Source: Chimaeribacter coloradensis
GTDB taxonomy: Bacteria > Pseudomonadota > Gammaproteobacteria > Enterobacterales > Enterobacteriaceae
Assembly: GCF_002858715.1 (NCBI RefSeq)
Contig: NZ_PJZH01000028.1
Coordinates: 1-49,711 of the forward strand
Length of the DNA: 49,711 bases
Direction: 5' to 3'
Shown here: positions 1 through 11,165 of the stretch, piece after piece
Numbering within the stretch: position 1 is the first letter of the stretch
How the letters are laid out: each line of letters starts with the position of its first letter
Translations under genes and position numbers: made by a program
The notes under the pieces: model-generated
The model's input: only the letters and a program-made list of their open reading frames with translations
The model's database searches: none
Told to the model about the DNA's origin: nothing

Positions 1-44
1 TACGGATTAACAGTCCGCCGTTCTACCGACTGAACTACAGAGGA
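1..44 (-). tRNA. tRNA-Asn(GUU), 5' part only (cut by window edge)
   Basis: These bases are identical to the 5' portion of the three complete tRNA-Asn genes further right, read on the minus strand. The rest, including the 3' CCA, lies outside the window. The anticodon loop (GTTAATC on the minus strand) is included, so the Asn identity is secure. The 77-bp stretch 1-77 is the same as 5610-5686, so identity with copy 2 continues past the gene into its promoter. Confidence 0.93.
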
Positions 45-62
45 ATCGTGTGAACGGGGCGG

Positions 63-91
63 ATAATAGCGGCCTGCTGCGGCGCTGTCAA
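63..91 (-). promoter_or_regulatory. sigma-70 promoter of tRNA-Asn copy 1
   Basis: On the minus strand a consensus TTGACA (86-91) is followed after exactly 17 bp by TATTAT (63-68). The tRNA begins about 19 bases further downstream. The same arrangement precedes the other three tRNA-Asn copies. Confidence 0.85.
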
Positions 92-158
92 AGGGTTGTC
101 ACAAAAAGTGGTGCGTTTGACGCTATTTTGCCCACGTCGTTGATATTTTTAGCGATTT

Positions 159-182
159 GGCGGCGCACACCGGTGCGCCGCC
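159..182 (-). terminator. GC-rich hairpin after lacZ, possible terminator
   Basis: GGCGGCGCAC and GTGCGCCGCC form a perfect 10-bp stem with a 4-base loop just past the lacZ stop codon. The following minus-strand bases are only moderately T-rich, so intrinsic termination is plausible but not certain. Confidence 0.4.
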
Positions 183-187
183 CGCGT

Positions 188-3321
<3,134 letters not shown>

Positions 3322-3351
3322 GAGCGTTACACTGCCTGCGGCGCGGGGAAC

Positions 3352-3390
3352 TGTAAAGCCGGAGGCGGGCAGGGGGTGAACCGGGTCACA
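3352..3390 (-). promoter_or_regulatory. lacZ -35 element and CRP site
   Basis: On the minus strand a CRP-like site TGTGA-N6-TCACC (3375-3390, 9 of 10 core bases) is followed by TTTACA (3352-3357). If TTTACA is the -35, the CRP centre falls near -61, as in E. coli lac. I see no good -10 at ideal spacing (candidates near 3326-3333 are weak), consistent with a CRP-dependent promoter. Confidence 0.65.
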
Positions 3391-3450
3391 CTTTATGAAT
3401 GCCGCAGGGGAGGGAAAGAAGGGGGCATCCGTTGCCCCCGCGAGAAGCCG

Positions 3451-5181
3451 TTACGGCATGGTGACAACCATTTTCCAGCCGTTGGGGGTGCCGTCCGCGT
3501 TGACGTAGAGGATGCCGTTGCCGGAACCCGCTTTGCCGATCCGCTCATTCAGCGTGCCGGCCGGGTAGACCGGGAAGGTGTGGTTGGGGTTCTTCCAGCC
3601 GGAGACGGTTTTCGCCTGGCAGCCCCGGCTGATAAAGCTGATGTTGCCGGTGCAGCTGAAGCTGTCGAACGTCACGTTGTAAAACTGCACCGATGCCCCG
3701 GAGACCAGCGCGGCGGTGGCGATATGGCCGCCGTTAACGATCGCCGTGGACTGGTACGCCCCGGCAAAGGTGCCGGTGAAGATACAGTTGTTGAAGGTCA
3801 CCGGCATATAGCCGTTGCTGGCCACTTTGGTGCCGTTCACCTTGCCGGTGATCTTGGTGTCGTAGAAGGTGATGTTGCCGAGGATATTGCTGCTCAGAGA
3901 GATGTCTTTCAGCTCGCCCTTGATGATCTTGACATTCTGCGCGTTGTAGCGGAAATCGAGCTTTTCCACCGTTGGGTTGATGATGGTGACATCGCGCTCC
4001 ACCATCAGCAGGTCATCAATTTCCGGTTCCGCCAGCGTCATGTGGGAGGCCGGGGCGGCGATGTACCAGCTGCCGAAGCGGCAACTGCTGAAGACCGACT
4101 TGGTGCCATAGCTGGTGCTGCACACCGCGCCGGAGGCGTTGAAGTTCCTGATCTCCGCCCGGTCGGTGCCGATATTCACCGACAATTTGGTGGTGACGCC
4201 CGGTTTCTGGCCGGTGGTGGAGTCATCCAGCGCGGCGTCCATAAACACCTGGTTGATGGTGCTGTTGCCGATGATGATGCTGTGGTTCTGGTACTTCAGG
4301 CCGGAGGCCAGCCCGGTGGTGCCGTCATCTTCGGTGAGCACGATCAGCCGCTCGGCGTGGATGTTGTCAAACATGTTGCGGACGTTGTTGTTGATGAAAA
4401 TGCCGCGGTGGTAGGCCTGCTCACACTGGATGGAGTTGATATGGGTGGCGTTGAAGGTGTCACCGGAGGAGCCGATCTCCAGCGCCCACTTTTTCACATT
4501 GCCGCAGCGCTCCACGCTGAGCCGCTCGAAGGTGGAATCCCAGACCGAATCCATGTTGATGCCGGTGCCGTTGAAGCCGCTGACGCGGATATGGCCGCCG
4601 ACGAACCACTGCCCCTTGATGTAAACGCCGTTCAGCTCGGTGTCGCGGCTGTCGCAGTCCACCACCAGGTCACCGTCAATCACCAGCCGGCTGCTGCGGC
4701 CGCTGTTGGGTTTGTCGGTAGGGTCGCCCATGATGAGGGCGTAATCGCCGTCAAAGTTTTTCGGGTTGATCTTAAAGCGGCCGGAATCATCAGACATGAT
4801 CCGCTTAACCAGGGTGAAATCGAGCGTGCCGCTGACCCGCCACGGCCCGTTCTGGAACACCACCGTTTTATTGGCCGAGGCTTTCAGGTAAGCGCGCATA
4901 TGCTGGGTGCAGTCTTTGGTGCCGCCGGGGGTGCAGCCGAAATCCACCGGCAACAGCTGCTCGGCCACCCGGTGCCAGCGGTGGCCGCCCTTGGTGACAA
5001 TATATTCGCCGTTATCATCGGGGGAGGTTTTATCATTCATCAGCGCCACAAAGGGGCCGCCGCCGCTGGGTTTCCCGCCATTGGTCAGCCAGTCCGAATA
5101 ATAACTGATCACCATAATAAACTGCCCGTCTTTGGTGGGTTCAATGGTGCGAAGGGTGGCAATATCTTTGCAACTGTCCAT
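3451..5181 (-). CDS. tailspike-like right-handed beta-helix protein (putative glycan depolymerase)
   Basis: A 576-residue protein without a signal peptide. The N-terminal ~70 residues (DIATLRTIEP near 6-15, later VTKGGHRWHRV) resemble the head-proximal segment of phage tailspike and depolymerase proteins. The rest shows the repeated short-strand, Asn/Gly/Thr-rich pattern of a parallel beta-helix (for example GNITFYDTKITG and TFNNCIFTG). Such proteins bind or cleave surface polysaccharide. The start at 5181 is chosen because GAGGAATGCCTG gives a good ribosome-binding site; an upstream in-frame ATG at 5271 has none. No phage structural gene is nearby, so it is an orphan between lacZ and a tRNA-Asn, suggesting acquisition near the tRNA. 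Substrate and catalysis are unknown. A chromosomal pectate-lyase-like protein is an alternative, but the head segment argues for phage origin. Confidence 0.7.
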   Translation of the reverse strand: MDSCKDIATLRTIEPTKDGQFIMVISYYSDWLTNGGKPSGGGPFVALMNDKTSPDDNGEYIVTKGGHRWHRVAEQLLPVDFGCTPGGTKDCTQHMRAYLKASANKTVVFQNGPWRVSGTLDFTLVKRIMSDDSGRFKINPKNFDGDYALIMGDPTDKPNSGRSSRLVIDGDLVVDCDSRDTELNGVYIKGQWFVGGHIRVSGFNGTGINMDSVWDSTFERLSVERCGNVKKWALEIGSSGDTFNATHINSIQCEQAYHRGIFINNNVRNMFDNIHAERLIVLTEDDGTTGLASGLKYQNHSIIIGNSTINQVFMDAALDDSTTGQKPGVTTKLSVNIGTDRAEIRNFNASGAVCSTSYGTKSVFSSCRFGSWYIAAPASHMTLAEPEIDDLLMVERDVTIINPTVEKLDFRYNAQNVKIIKGELKDISLSSNILGNITFYDTKITGKVNGTKVASNGYMPVTFNNCIFTGTFAGAYQSTAIVNGGHIATAALVSGASVQFYNVTFDSFSCTGNISFISRGCQAKTVSGWKNPNHTFPVYPAGTLNERIGKAGSGNGILYVNADGTPNGWKMVVTMP

Positions 5182-5540
5182 CAGGCATTCCTCATGATAA
5201 ATAGGGGAAGGAAATAGATACGTCAGGTGATCACCCCTGTAGTTGTAATTGAGGCGTGCGGCGGCGTCCATTGAATTACAGCGGAATAATTCTTATTGAT
5301 TTATCTGACTGTTTTGCTTGTTTTTTAACGTAATTTTTAATTTTTATGGGAAATCGTGTCGTTGCTGATGCCAGGGTAAAGTGTTATTTACCGATAATGT
5401 GTCAACCGCCCAGAGGGAAATTAGCGTGCAGTCACAAATTCCCGCGAAATAATGCCGGATTAATTATTCAGCGGGCATAAAGCATTAAGAGGAAATAAAG
5501 GGTGGGGTGCCGGACGCGGCAAAAAAAGAGAAAAGCAAAA
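5182..5540. other. A+T-rich intergenic region upstream of the tailspike-like gene
   Basis: About 360 bp with no convincing ORF on either strand. It is much richer in A+T than its surroundings, especially 5285-5345. It presumably holds the promoter of the leftward tailspike-like gene; no single promoter stands out. Confidence 0.5.
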
Positions 5541-5566
5541 AGCCCGCACAGTTTCCTGCGCGGGCT
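5521..5566 (-). terminator. Rho-independent terminator of tRNA-Asn copy 2
   Basis: AGCCCGC (5541-5547) pairs with GCGGGCT (5560-5566). On the minus strand the hairpin is followed by a long T-rich tract (5521-5540). It lies 10 bases past the tRNA 3' end. Confidence 0.8.
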
Positions 5567-5576
5567 TCTTTAAATC

Positions 5577-5652
5577 TGGCTCCTCTGACTGGACTCGAAC
5601 CAGTGACATACGGATTAACAGTCCGCCGTTCTACCGACTGAACTACAGAGGA
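5577..5652 (-). tRNA. tRNA-Asn(GUU), copy 2
   Basis: A complete 76-base gene including encoded CCA (TGGC on the plus strand at 5577-5580). The minus-strand sequence begins TCCTCTGTAG and folds as a standard cloverleaf with anticodon GTT. It matches the asnT/U/V/W family. It has its own promoter and terminator and so is monocistronic. Confidence 0.97.
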
Positions 5653-5670
5653 ATCGTGTGAACGGGGCGG

Positions 5671-5699
5671 ATAATAGCGGCCTGCCGGAGGCTTGTCAA
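5671..5699 (-). promoter_or_regulatory. sigma-70 promoter of tRNA-Asn copy 2
   Basis: TTGACA (5694-5699) and TATTAT (5671-5676) on the minus strand, 17 bp apart, as at copy 1. The sequence between gene and -10 is identical to copy 1. Confidence 0.85.
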
Positions 5700-5789
5700 A
5701 GCCCGGTTTTCGTTTGCAGAACTGTTTGCTGCAACCTTCGCCAATCTGTCTGCGGCGTAACCACCCGCTGTGCGGGCGTGCCATAAGTT

Positions 5790-5806
5790 TGCATTATGCT
5801 GGTGCA
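5790..5806 (+). promoter_or_regulatory. NtrC-type enhancer site upstream of nac
   Basis: TGCATTATGCTGGTGCA fits the NtrC consensus TGCACY-N4-TGGTGCA at all but one position. It lies about 145 bp upstream of the predicted sigma-54 start site, a normal enhancer distance. Confidence 0.6.
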
Positions 5807-5915
5807 GGGTGCGCACCCTCGCCCGGTAGCCGGGAACGCCGGAGCAGCGGGGGAGAACGGGTTTCCCGTTAGATTCCGGGTGATTAGCCTAACCTATGGC
5901 CCGTGGCCACCGGGT

Positions 5916-5931
5916 TGGCCTGTTTCTTGCT
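5916..5931 (+). promoter_or_regulatory. sigma-54 promoter of nac
   Basis: TGGCCTGTTTCTTGCT carries the invariant GG and GC with 10 bases between them (-24/-12 promoter). Transcription should start near 5942, about 35 bases before the nac start codon. Sigma-54 control of nac is established in Klebsiella. Confidence 0.75.
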
Positions 5932-5976
5932 GTCTCTCTTCAGGTTATTCCTTTCCTGATGCATTTGGAGGCAGCG

Positions 5977-6897
5977 ATGAATTTAAGACGGTTAAAATAC
6001 TTTGTGAAAATCGTCGAGATCGGCAGTCTGACCCAGGCGGCGGAGATCCTGCACATTGCCCAGCCTGCGCTGAGCCAGCAACTGGCGACGCTGGAGGGCG
6101 AGCTGCGGCAGCAGCTGCTGATCCGCACCAAGCGCGGCGTCACGCCCACTGAGGCGGGGAATATCCTCTATGCCCATGCGCAGACCATCCTGCGCCAGTG
6201 TGAACAGGCGCATAACGCGGTGACCGGCGTTGGGCAGGCGCTCAGCGGGCCGGTGTCGGTGGGGCTGGCCCCCGGCCCGGCGGCCGCCCAGCTGGCGTTG
6301 CCGCTGTTGCAGGCAGTTCGCGGGCAGCACCCCGGCATCATGCTCTCCCTGAATGAAAACGTCGGCAGTGCGTTGAATGAGGCGCTGGTCAACGGGCGGA
6401 TCGACATGGCGGTGCTCTACGGCAACAAAGCCATCAGCGGCCTGAGCATCACGCCGCTGATGAAAGAGGATCTCTGCCTGGTGGGCAGCGCTGCGGTGCC
6501 GAACCCCGGCGCGTTTGTCGAGCTGTCAGAAGTAGCGAAACTTAGCCTGTTCCTGCCGCGCAGCTATCACGTGATGCGCACCCTGATCGATGAAGCGCTG
6601 GCGTTGCGCCGTTTGCAGGCCAACGTGGTGGGGGAGATCGAATCCATCCCGACCCTGGCGGCCGCGGTGGCGGGCGGGCTGGGCGCGACCATTCTGCCGG
6701 AGTCAGCGGCGCGGGCGCTGGCCGGCCCGGCGCGCGCCTGGGTGTCACGCATTACCAGCCCGGCGTTGCAGGTTCCGCTCTCCCTCTGCCTCTCCGACAG
6801 CCTGCCGCTCTCCGCTGCCGCCGCGGCGGTGAAAACGATTCTGTTGTCGCTGATCCATGAGTCCGCCCCCGAGGCGCGGATGGCGGCGGTGGCGTAA
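5977..6897 (+). CDS. nac: LysR-type nitrogen assimilation regulator Nac
   Basis: A 306-residue LysR-family transcription factor. In Klebsiella Nac couples the NtrBC nitrogen response to sigma-70 genes. The N-terminal winged helix (MNLRRLKYFVKIVEIGSLTQ through IAQPALSQQLATLEGEL, about 1-60) is nearly identical to Klebsiella Nac as I recall it. The effector domain follows, with GEIESIPTLAAAVAGGLGAT near 220-240. The start at 5977 is preceded by GGAGG at 5 bases; an in-frame ATG at 5896 would add about 27 unrelated residues and lies upstream of the sigma-54 promoter, so it is rejected. Neighbours (asn tRNA, yeeO) match the E. coli nac region. The C-terminal half diverges more from Klebsiella than the DNA-binding domain. 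Cbl is the closest alternative, but the leader signals favour Nac. Confidence 0.9.
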   Translation: MNLRRLKYFVKIVEIGSLTQAAEILHIAQPALSQQLATLEGELRQQLLIRTKRGVTPTEAGNILYAHAQTILRQCEQAHNAVTGVGQALSGPVSVGLAPGPAAAQLALPLLQAVRGQHPGIMLSLNENVGSALNEALVNGRIDMAVLYGNKAISGLSITPLMKEDLCLVGSAAVPNPGAFVELSEVAKLSLFLPRSYHVMRTLIDEALALRRLQANVVGEIESIPTLAAAVAGGLGATILPESAARALAGPARAWVSRITSPALQVPLSLCLSDSLPLSAAAAAVKTILLSLIHESAPEARMAAVA

Positions 6898-6974
6898 AGG
6901 TGCAAAAAGAGCGGGATAAAAAATGAGTAAAAAAAAGACTTTGCAGGAAGTGCGTTTGTAAATCATTATTTGAA

Positions 6975-8486
6975 ATGTGGTTTCACTCACCTTCTCGCAG
7001 GTCAATCTTGGACGTCATCAATGCCGTGCGCCAGCGCGTTGCCCGCACACGCTGGTATACCAACCGTAAAAGTTACCGGGTGCTGTTCTGGCGTGAGATC
7101 ACGCCGCTGGCCGTGCCTATTTTCCTGGAGAACACCTGCGTCCTGCTGATGGGGGTGCTCAGCACCTTCCTGGTCAGCTGGCTCGGCAAAGAGGCGATGG
7201 CCGGGGTCGGGCTGGCGGACAGCTTCAACATGGTGATCCTCTCCTTCTTCGCGGCGGTGGATCTCGGCACCACGGTGGTGGTGGCCTTCAGCCTCGGCAA
7301 GCGTGACCGCAAACGGGCGCGGGCGGCGGCGCGCCAGTCCCTGGTGCTGATGACCCTGGTCTCTGTGCTGCTGGCGGGCGGCATCCACCTCGCCGGGGAG
7401 CAGATCATCGATGTGATTGCCGGGGCGGCCACCCCGGAAGTGAAAGTGCTGGCGCTCTCCTATTTGCAGACCACCGTCTGGAGCTACCCGGCAGCGGCGA
7501 TCGCCCTGATCGGCAGCGGCGCGCTGCGCGGCGCGGGCAACACCAAGATCCCGCTGTTGATCAACGGCGGCATGAACATCCTTAACATCATCATCAGCAG
7601 CCTGCTGATCTACGGCCTGTTTGGCTGGGGCGGCATGGGCTTTGTCGGGGCCGGGCTGGGGCTGACCATCTCCCGCTATATCGGCGCGATCGCCATCATC
7701 TATGTGCTGATGATCGGCTTTAACCCGGCGCTGCACATCTCCCTGCGCAGCTATTTTACCCCGCTGAAGTGGAACATCCTGTGGGAGGTGCTGGGCATCG
7801 GCCTGCCCGCCAGCATTGAGTCGGTGCTGTTTAACAGCGGCAAACTGCTGACGCAGATGTTCGTCTCCGGCATGGGCACCAACGTGATCGCCGGTAACTT
7901 TATCGCCTTCTCCATCGCCTCGCTGATTAACCTGCCGGGCAACGCCCTTGGTTCCGCCTCCACCATTATTGTCGGCAAGCGGCTCGGCAAAGGGCAGGTC
8001 GGGCAGGCGGAGCGGCAGTTGCGCCATGTGTTCTGGCTCTCCACGTTTGGGCTGACGCTGATCGCCTGGAGCACCGCGCCCTTTGCCGGGCTGTTCGCCT
8101 CGTTCTACACCCGCGAGGAGGATGTCAAAGAGGTGGTGAAACACCTGATCTGGCTGAACGCGCTGTTTATGCCGATCTGGGCCGCCTCCTGGGTGCTGCC
8201 GTCCGGGCTGAAGGGCGCGCGGGATGCGCGCTTCGCCATGTGGGTATCGATGCTCGGCATGTGGGGCTGCCGCGTGGTGGCCGGTTACACGCTGGGGATT
8301 GTGCTCGGCCTCGGCGTGGTGGGGGTCTGGCTCGGCATGTTCTGTGACTGGATGGTGCGCGGCGCCTTCTTCTACTGGCGGATGGTCAGCGGCCGCTGGC
8401 TGTGGAAATACCCGCGGCTGAAGCAGGGCGAAGTGGCCCCGGAGCCGGTGAAAACGCGCTGGCTGAAGGCCCGTAACCCGCGTTAG
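6975..8486 (+). CDS. yeeO: MATE family efflux transporter, YeeO-like
   Basis: An inner-membrane exporter of the MATE family, 503 residues with about twelve hydrophobic segments in two bundles. Characteristic stretches are GSGALRGAGNTKIPL near 176-190 and the second-half NLPGNALGSASTIIVGKRLGKG. E. coli YeeO exports flavins and lies in the same tRNA-Asn/nac block, so the assignment rests on both family and position. The start is uncertain: the ATG at 6975 has no clear ribosome-binding site, while the in-frame TTG at 7008 follows AGGT and would drop 11 residues. It runs in the same direction as nac, 77 bp downstream, and ends 2 bp from the convergent ArsR-type gene. The actual substrate here is not deducible. 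Confidence 0.8.
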   Translation: MWFHSPSRRSILDVINAVRQRVARTRWYTNRKSYRVLFWREITPLAVPIFLENTCVLLMGVLSTFLVSWLGKEAMAGVGLADSFNMVILSFFAAVDLGTTVVVAFSLGKRDRKRARAAARQSLVLMTLVSVLLAGGIHLAGEQIIDVIAGAATPEVKVLALSYLQTTVWSYPAAAIALIGSGALRGAGNTKIPLLINGGMNILNIIISSLLIYGLFGWGGMGFVGAGLGLTISRYIGAIAIIYVLMIGFNPALHISLRSYFTPLKWNILWEVLGIGLPASIESVLFNSGKLLTQMFVSGMGTNVIAGNFIAFSIASLINLPGNALGSASTIIVGKRLGKGQVGQAERQLRHVFWLSTFGLTLIAWSTAPFAGLFASFYTREEDVKEVVKHLIWLNALFMPIWAASWVLPSGLKGARDARFAMWVSMLGMWGCRVVAGYTLGIVLGLGVVGVWLGMFCDWMVRGAFFYWRMVSGRWLWKYPRLKQGEVAPEPVKTRWLKARNPR

Positions 8487-8488
8487 CC

Positions 8489-8800
8489 TCAGGCCGGCTG
8501 GCCGTCCATCACCGCCAGCAGGGTATCCAGCAGGCCGGGGAAGCGGGCGTCGAGATCCTCACGGCGCAGGGAGATCAGGTTCTCCCGCCCCTGCGGCCGC
8601 TGCCAGATGACGCCGCTGTCACGCAACACCCGCCAGTGGTGGGTCATGGTGGATTTCGCCACATCCCGCCGCAGCGCGCCGCATGCCTGTTCACCTTCGC
8701 GCGCCAGCGCCCGCACAATCTCCAGCCGCAGCGGGTTGCCCAACGCCAGCAGCACATTTTCCAGGCGTATCTGATCCGTTTCCGGGTGGTTGGCAATCAT
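8489..8800 (-). CDS. ArsR-family winged-helix transcriptional regulator
   Basis: A 103-residue small dimeric repressor type. The N-terminal ALGNPLRLEIVRALARE and recognition-helix region STMTHHWRVLRDSGVI are typical of ArsR proteins. The classical metal site CxCxx is absent; the only Cys is about residue 40 (EQACGAL), so it is probably not an arsenic-type sensor and could respond to another cue, possibly thiol redox. AGGA precedes the ATG by 7 bases. It is divergent from the EF-G paralogue across about 200 bp containing a 13-bp inverted repeat, so control of itself and of that gene is the obvious inference. Confidence 0.85.
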   Translation of the reverse strand: MIANHPETDQIRLENVLLALGNPLRLEIVRALAREGEQACGALRRDVAKSTMTHHWRVLRDSGVIWQRPQGRENLISLRREDLDARFPGLLDTLLAVMDGQPA

Positions 8801-8899
8801 AGTTTTCCTGTTGAGGTTGAGATCGGCGGCAGGCTGCGCCGCCGGGCCGCTACTATAGCAAATCCCCTCGTTTCTTACGTGTGGTTAATTTTAGCGCAA

Positions 8900-8931
8900 A
8901 TAGTTCGACTATACACGTACAGTTGTATTAT
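8900..8931 (+). promoter_or_regulatory. Inverted repeat and -10 element between arsR-type gene and EF-G paralogue
   Basis: ATAGT-TCG-ACTAT (8900-8912) is a perfect inverted repeat of the kind bound by ArsR dimers. It lies just upstream of a TATTAT hexamer (8926-8931) that could be the -10 of the rightward gene, so occupancy would cover the -35 region. No good -35 hexamer is visible. Confidence 0.5.
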
Positions 8932-8950
8932 GCTGAGGTCAGTTGTTCTG

Positions 8951-8972
8951 CGGGCGGCAATGGTGCCGCCCG
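8951..8972 (+). promoter_or_regulatory. Leader hairpin of the EF-G paralogue
   Basis: CGGGCGGCA and TGCCGCCCG form a perfect 9-bp stem with a 4-base loop inside the predicted 5' leader, ending 30 bases before the start codon. It is followed by TTAAA rather than a T tract, so attenuation is possible but unproven. Confidence 0.45.
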
Positions 8973-9001
8973 TTAAACGTCATCCTGACTAAGGACGCAT
9001 C

Positions 9002-11104
9002 ATGCCCCGGACCCTTCCCATCGAACGTTATCGCAACATCGGCATCTCCGCGCACATCGATGCCGGTAAAACCACCACTACCGAGCGCATCCTGTTCTAC
9101 ACCGGGATGAGCCACAAGCTGGGGGAGGTGCACGATGGCGCGGCAACCACAGACTGGATGGCGCAGGAGCAGGAGCGCGGCATTACCATCACCTCGGCGG
9201 CGGTGAGCTGCTTCTGGCCGGGGATGGATAACAGCGCGGAGCCGCACCGCATCAACATCATCGATACGCCCGGGCACGTTGACTTCACCATCGAGGTGGA
9301 GCGCTCCATGCGCGTGCTGGACGGCGCGGTGATGGTGTATGACGCGGTAGGCGGCGTGCAGCCGCAGTCAGAAACCGTGTGGCGGCAGGCCAACAAATAC
9401 CATGTGCCGCGGCTGGCGTTCGTCAACAAAATGGACCGCGCCGGGGCCGACTTCTTCCGCGTGGTGCAGATGATGGTTGACCGCCTGAAGGCCAGCCCGG
9501 TGCCGGTTGTGATCCCCATCGGCAGCGAGGAGCAGTTCAGCGGCGTGGTAGACCTGAACAAAATGCGTGCCATCTACTGGGACGACGCCACCCAGGGCAT
9601 GACCTTCCGCTATGCGCCGGTGCCGGAGGAACTCCTGCCCACCGCCCGGGAATGGCGCGAGAAGATGGTGTCCGCTGCGGCGGAGGCCACGGAAGCGCTG
9701 ATGGATAAATACCTGGAGCAGGGCGACCTGGATGAGCAGGAGGTCACGCTCGGGCTGCGGCTGCGTACCCTCGCCGGGGAGATCCAGCCGATGCTGTGCG
9801 GCAGCGCCTTCAAAAACAAAGGGGTACAGCGGATGCTCGACGCCGTGATCGAGCTGATGCCGTCGCCGGTGGATGTCCCGGCCGTGCAGGGCGTGGATGA
9901 GCGGGGCCAGCCGGCAGAGCGCCATGCAGCGGATGAGGAGCCCTTCTCCGCGCTGGCCTTCAAGCTGATGACTGACCCCTACGTCGGCCAGCTCACCTTT
10001 GTGCGGGTCTACTCCGGTGTGCTGCGCAAAGGGGACAGCGTCTTCAACGCGGTGAAAGGCAAGAAAGAGCGCATCGGCCGCATTGTGCAGATGCACGCCA
10101 ATGACCGGCACGAGGTGGATGAGATCCGCGCCGGGGACATCGCCGCCTGCGTCGGGCTGAAAGAGGCCACCACCGGGGAAACGCTCTGCGACCCGCAGGC
10201 GGTGATCACCCTGGAGCGGATGGAGTTCCCGGAGCCGGTGATTTCGCTCGCCATTGAGCCGAAAACCCAGGGCGACCAGGAGAAGATGGGCATCGCCCTG
10301 CAGCGGCTGGCGGCCGAGGATCCCTCTTTCCGCCTGCATACCGATGAGCAGTCCGGGCAGAGCATCATCTCCGGCATGGGCGAATTGCATCTGGAGATCA
10401 TCGTTGACCGGATGCGGCGTGAGTTCGGCGTGGAGGCCAACATCGGCCGCCCGCAGGTGACCTACCGCGAAACCATCCGCAAAACGGTGCGCGACGTCGA
10501 AGGCAAGTTTGTGCGTCAGTCCGGCGGCAAGGGGCAGTATGGCCATGTGGTGCTGACGCTGGAACCCCTGCCGCCCGGCAGCGGCTTCCGCTTTGAGGAT
10601 GCCACCAAAGGCGGCGTGGTGCCGCGCGACTATATCCCGTCGGTGGAGAAGGGCATCCGCGAAGCGCTGAACAACGGCATTCTGGCGGGCTACCCGGTGG
10701 TGGATCTCAAGGCCACGCTGACCTTCGGCTCCTACCATGAGGTGGACTCCTCAGAGATGGCGTTCCGTATGGCGGCGATTTTCGGCTTTAAAGCGGCGGC
10801 CAGGCAGGCTGACCCGGTGATTCTGGAGCCGGTAATGAAAGTCGAGGTGGAGACGCCGGAAGAGTACGCGGGCGGGGTAATGGGCTACCTCTCGTCACGC
10901 CGCGGCACGGTGCAGGGCATGGATGAGCTGCACGGCGCGCGGGTGATCCGCGCAGAAGTGCCGCTCTCGGAGATGTTCAGCTACGCCACCACGCTGCGAT
11001 CCATGACGCAGGGACGCGCCTCCTACAGCATGGAGTTCGACCACTATGCCGAAGCGCCGCGCAACGTGGCCGACGCCATCATTGCCACGCGGGGAAATGC
11101 GTAA
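9002..11104 (+). CDS. Translation elongation factor G paralogue (FusA-like)
   Basis: A 700-residue ribosomal translocase GTPase. All G motifs are intact: AHIDAGKT (17-24), RGITIT (59-64), DTPGH (88-92), NKMD (142-145) and GSA near 267. Domain IV tip sequence [11 protein letters not shown] and the C-terminal [20 protein letters not shown] are also present. It is not in the str operon (no rpsL, rpsG or tufA nearby) and differs from canonical enterobacterial EF-G at many positions, so it is probably a second copy. Residue 114, the redox-sensitive Cys of E. coli EF-G (MVYCAVGG), is Asp here (MVYDAVGG), while Cys266 is kept. AAGGA precedes the ATG. It is divergent from an ArsR-type regulator and followed by a strong terminator, so it is monocistronic. 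A specialised or stress EF-G is inferred. Confidence 0.9.
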   Translation: MPRTLPIERYRNIGISAHIDAGKTTTTERILFYTGMSHKLGEVHDGAATTDWMAQEQERGITITSAAVSCFWPGMDNSAEPHRINIIDTPGHVDFTIEVERSMRVLDGAVMVYDAVGGVQPQSETVWRQANKYHVPRLAFVNKMDRAGADFFRVVQMMVDRLKASPVPVVIPIGSEEQFSGVVDLNKMRAIYWDDATQGMTFRYAPVPEELLPTAREWREKMVSAAAEATEALMDKYLEQGDLDEQEVTLGLRLRTLAGEIQPMLCGSAFKNKGVQRMLDAVIELMPSPVDVPAVQGVDERGQPAERHAADEEPFSALAFKLMTDPYVGQLTFVRVYSGVLRKGDSVFNAVKGKKERIGRIVQMHANDRHEVDEIRAGDIAACVGLKEATTGETLCDPQAVITLERMEFPEPVISLAIEPKTQGDQEKMGIALQRLAAEDPSFRLHTDEQSGQSIISGMGELHLEIIVDRMRREFGVEANIGRPQVTYRETIRKTVRDVEGKFVRQSGGKGQYGHVVLTLEPLPPGSGFRFEDATKGGVVPRDYIPSVEKGIREALNNGILAGYPVVDLKATLTFGSYHEVDSSEMAFRMAAIFGFKAAARQADPVILEPVMKVEVETPEEYAGGVMGYLSSRRGTVQGMDELHGARVIRAEVPLSEMFSYATTLRSMTQGRASYSMEFDHYAEAPRNVADAIIATRGNA

Positions 11105-11129
11105 ACAGGTAACAGCAGTGCGTTGACCC

Positions 11130-11165
11130 ATGCCGCGCCGGGCTGCCCCGGTGCGGCATTTTTTT
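11130..11165 (+). terminator. Rho-independent terminator of the EF-G paralogue
   Basis: ATGCCGC pairs with GCGGCAT, extended by CCGGG/CCCGG inner pairing, followed by a run of seven T. It lies 26 bases past the stop codon. Confidence 0.88.

Noticed and set aside
3376..5217. 613-codon open frame on the plus strand
   Set aside because: Antisense to the tailspike-like gene; composition (His, Val, Ala, Asp rich) and lack of a supported start indicate a shadow.
5485..5784. 99-codon frame on the minus strand covering tRNA-Asn copy 2 (similar frames occur at the other copies)
   Set aside because: It is translation through the tRNA gene and its flanks.
9368..10738. 456-codon frame opposite the EF-G paralogue
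   Set aside because: EF-G is conserved over its whole length; the opposite frame has shadow composition and no ribosome-binding site.
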